A stretch of 64,000 nt of DNA, taken from assembly GCF_002443255.2 (NCBI RefSeq), contig NW_019211454.1, forward strand, positions 26,977,344 to 27,041,343, given 5' to 3'. Position 1 is the stretch's first letter. Each line of letters starts with the position of its first letter. This DNA is from Varroa destructor. Taxonomy: Eukaryota; Arthropoda; Arachnida; Mesostigmata; Varroidae. Below, one piece after another: positions 63,201-64,000 of this stretch. A model generated the notes under the pieces. The model was not told the origin of the DNA. It did no database searches and saw only the letters and a list, made by a program, of their open reading frames with translations. The position numbers and the translations under genes were made by a program.

Positions 63201-64000
63201 AGATGTGTTATTGAGCCAGCATCTTTATTGACTCATTTACGTAGATGCAATCAAATAAAAATAACTCAAAAACGTAAACAGTTGTCGCAGTTAAACATTA
63301 CTAAAGTGTAATGAAACATCGAAATGGAGCACTCTTTTTCCAAAAGTCTGTCAGATTAAATTTATGGACACCGCATAAACGCGTGCATCATACCCTCATC
63401 AAACTCATTTCCACTAGAGCTCCTGCTTCGGATCAGCTTCAGGTCGTACCGTACTAAGATATCACCTTGGTAGCGTTGCAGTATAATCTTTATATATTCA
63501 ATTTTTTATCCTTGTACTCGAACCAATTAGACAGGTTGTACTTTTTTTTTGCCTCTGGTTAACTTTTCGCCGCAGATGGAGGTTTGACGCCATATTGTAG
63601 TATTGCTGCTTGATAGTATCCGGTAGTGCGAAAGCGACGGACGGGCTTCGTCTTGTTTTTCCTTACACGTTTTGACTCATCCGCTATATTCTTGCACGGC
63701 ATGATGTTTTAGGTAAGAGGACTTTACAGTCGATCTCGCACCAATAACTGAGATTCGTTTGTATTGTTATTTATGTATTGGAATAATAGTTTATCTCGTA
63801 TAGGCAAAACGATCCCATTACTCTTTGTTGACCTCCAATACAGGAACGAGCTGACGAAGCTCTTCGGACCTTGAAAAGATCAGCTGTACTTTGGTCAGTT
63901 GTACATAGAACCCTACAAAGTCATTGTATCTCCGTTTGCTGAAGTTTTTAACGGTTAACAAAGAGCCTATAAGAGAGACTGCCACATTTTCTGTTGTTTT
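60250..64000. other. No supported gene; GC-richer patch at 62.1-62.56 kb
   Basis: A perfect 14-bp tandem duplication, GATCGTTGTCTACT, lies at 60729-60756. The 62.1-62.56 kb patch holds three overlapping plus frames and a (TTGCTG)n repeat at 62439-62456, with TTGCAG/GTAACA at about 62474 as a possible donor, again resembling a 5' leader. A B-box-like palindrome ATGGATTCGATCCAT lies at 61031-61045. The rest, to the window end, is AT-rich with only short frames. Confidence 0.45.

Noticed and set aside
1..64000. CRISPR arrays, bacterial operons, rRNA genes
   Set aside because: No regularly spaced direct repeats with spacers, no dense co-directional genes with ribosome binding sites, and no rRNA-like conserved blocks were seen.

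Overview
The window reads as non-bacterial, animal nuclear DNA, most likely from an arthropod. By eye it is about 60% A+T, has no dense array of long reading frames, and carries many microsatellites, short GC-richer islands and decayed mariner transposons. A weak likeness of a few short stretches to tRNA-derived SINEs suggests, without proving it, a mite or tick. No protein-coding gene can be named. With stop codons this frequent, a rough calculation predicts about 160 open frames of 60 codons or more by chance, which is about what the window holds, so frames of 60-140 codons are not treated as genes here.

Layout. 1-10 kb: apparently non-coding, with only a doubtful first-exon candidate near 6 kb. 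10.4-12.1 kb: two mariner relics, an N-terminal piece on + and a catalytic piece on -. 12.9-13.1 kb: a glycine-rich exon candidate. 19.4-21.7 kb: GC-richer sequence with leucine/CTG-type repeats, overlapping start codons on both strands, and a G.U-compatible 21-bp RNA hairpin. 22.59-22.89 kb: a 295-bp internally deleted mariner with recognisable terminal repeats and TA flanks. 25.27-25.37 kb: two near-perfect hairpins side by side. 27.2-27.9 kb: a repeat-rich GC-richer island. 30-32.3 kb: a run of open frames with plausible acceptors but no recognised family. 38.5, 41.8, 49.4 and 50.3 kb: the best internal exon candidates, bounded by good splice signals. 48.5-48.8 kb: a mariner relic with the exact DD34D spacing. 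55.6 kb: a 21-bp minisatellite. 58.0-60.2 kb: a GC-rich block with CAG/CTG repeats, read as the 5' end of a minus-strand gene whose first coding exon appears to carry a signal peptide and ends at a consensus donor.

The most economical reading is that much of the window is intronic or intergenic DNA around one or more long-intron genes. The minus-strand candidates at 58.1, 49.4 and 38.6 kb have mutually compatible phase-2 registers, so they could belong to one transcript. Exons of two plus-strand candidates (41.8 and 50.3 kb) mean this is not settled. RNA evidence or a protein search would decide it.
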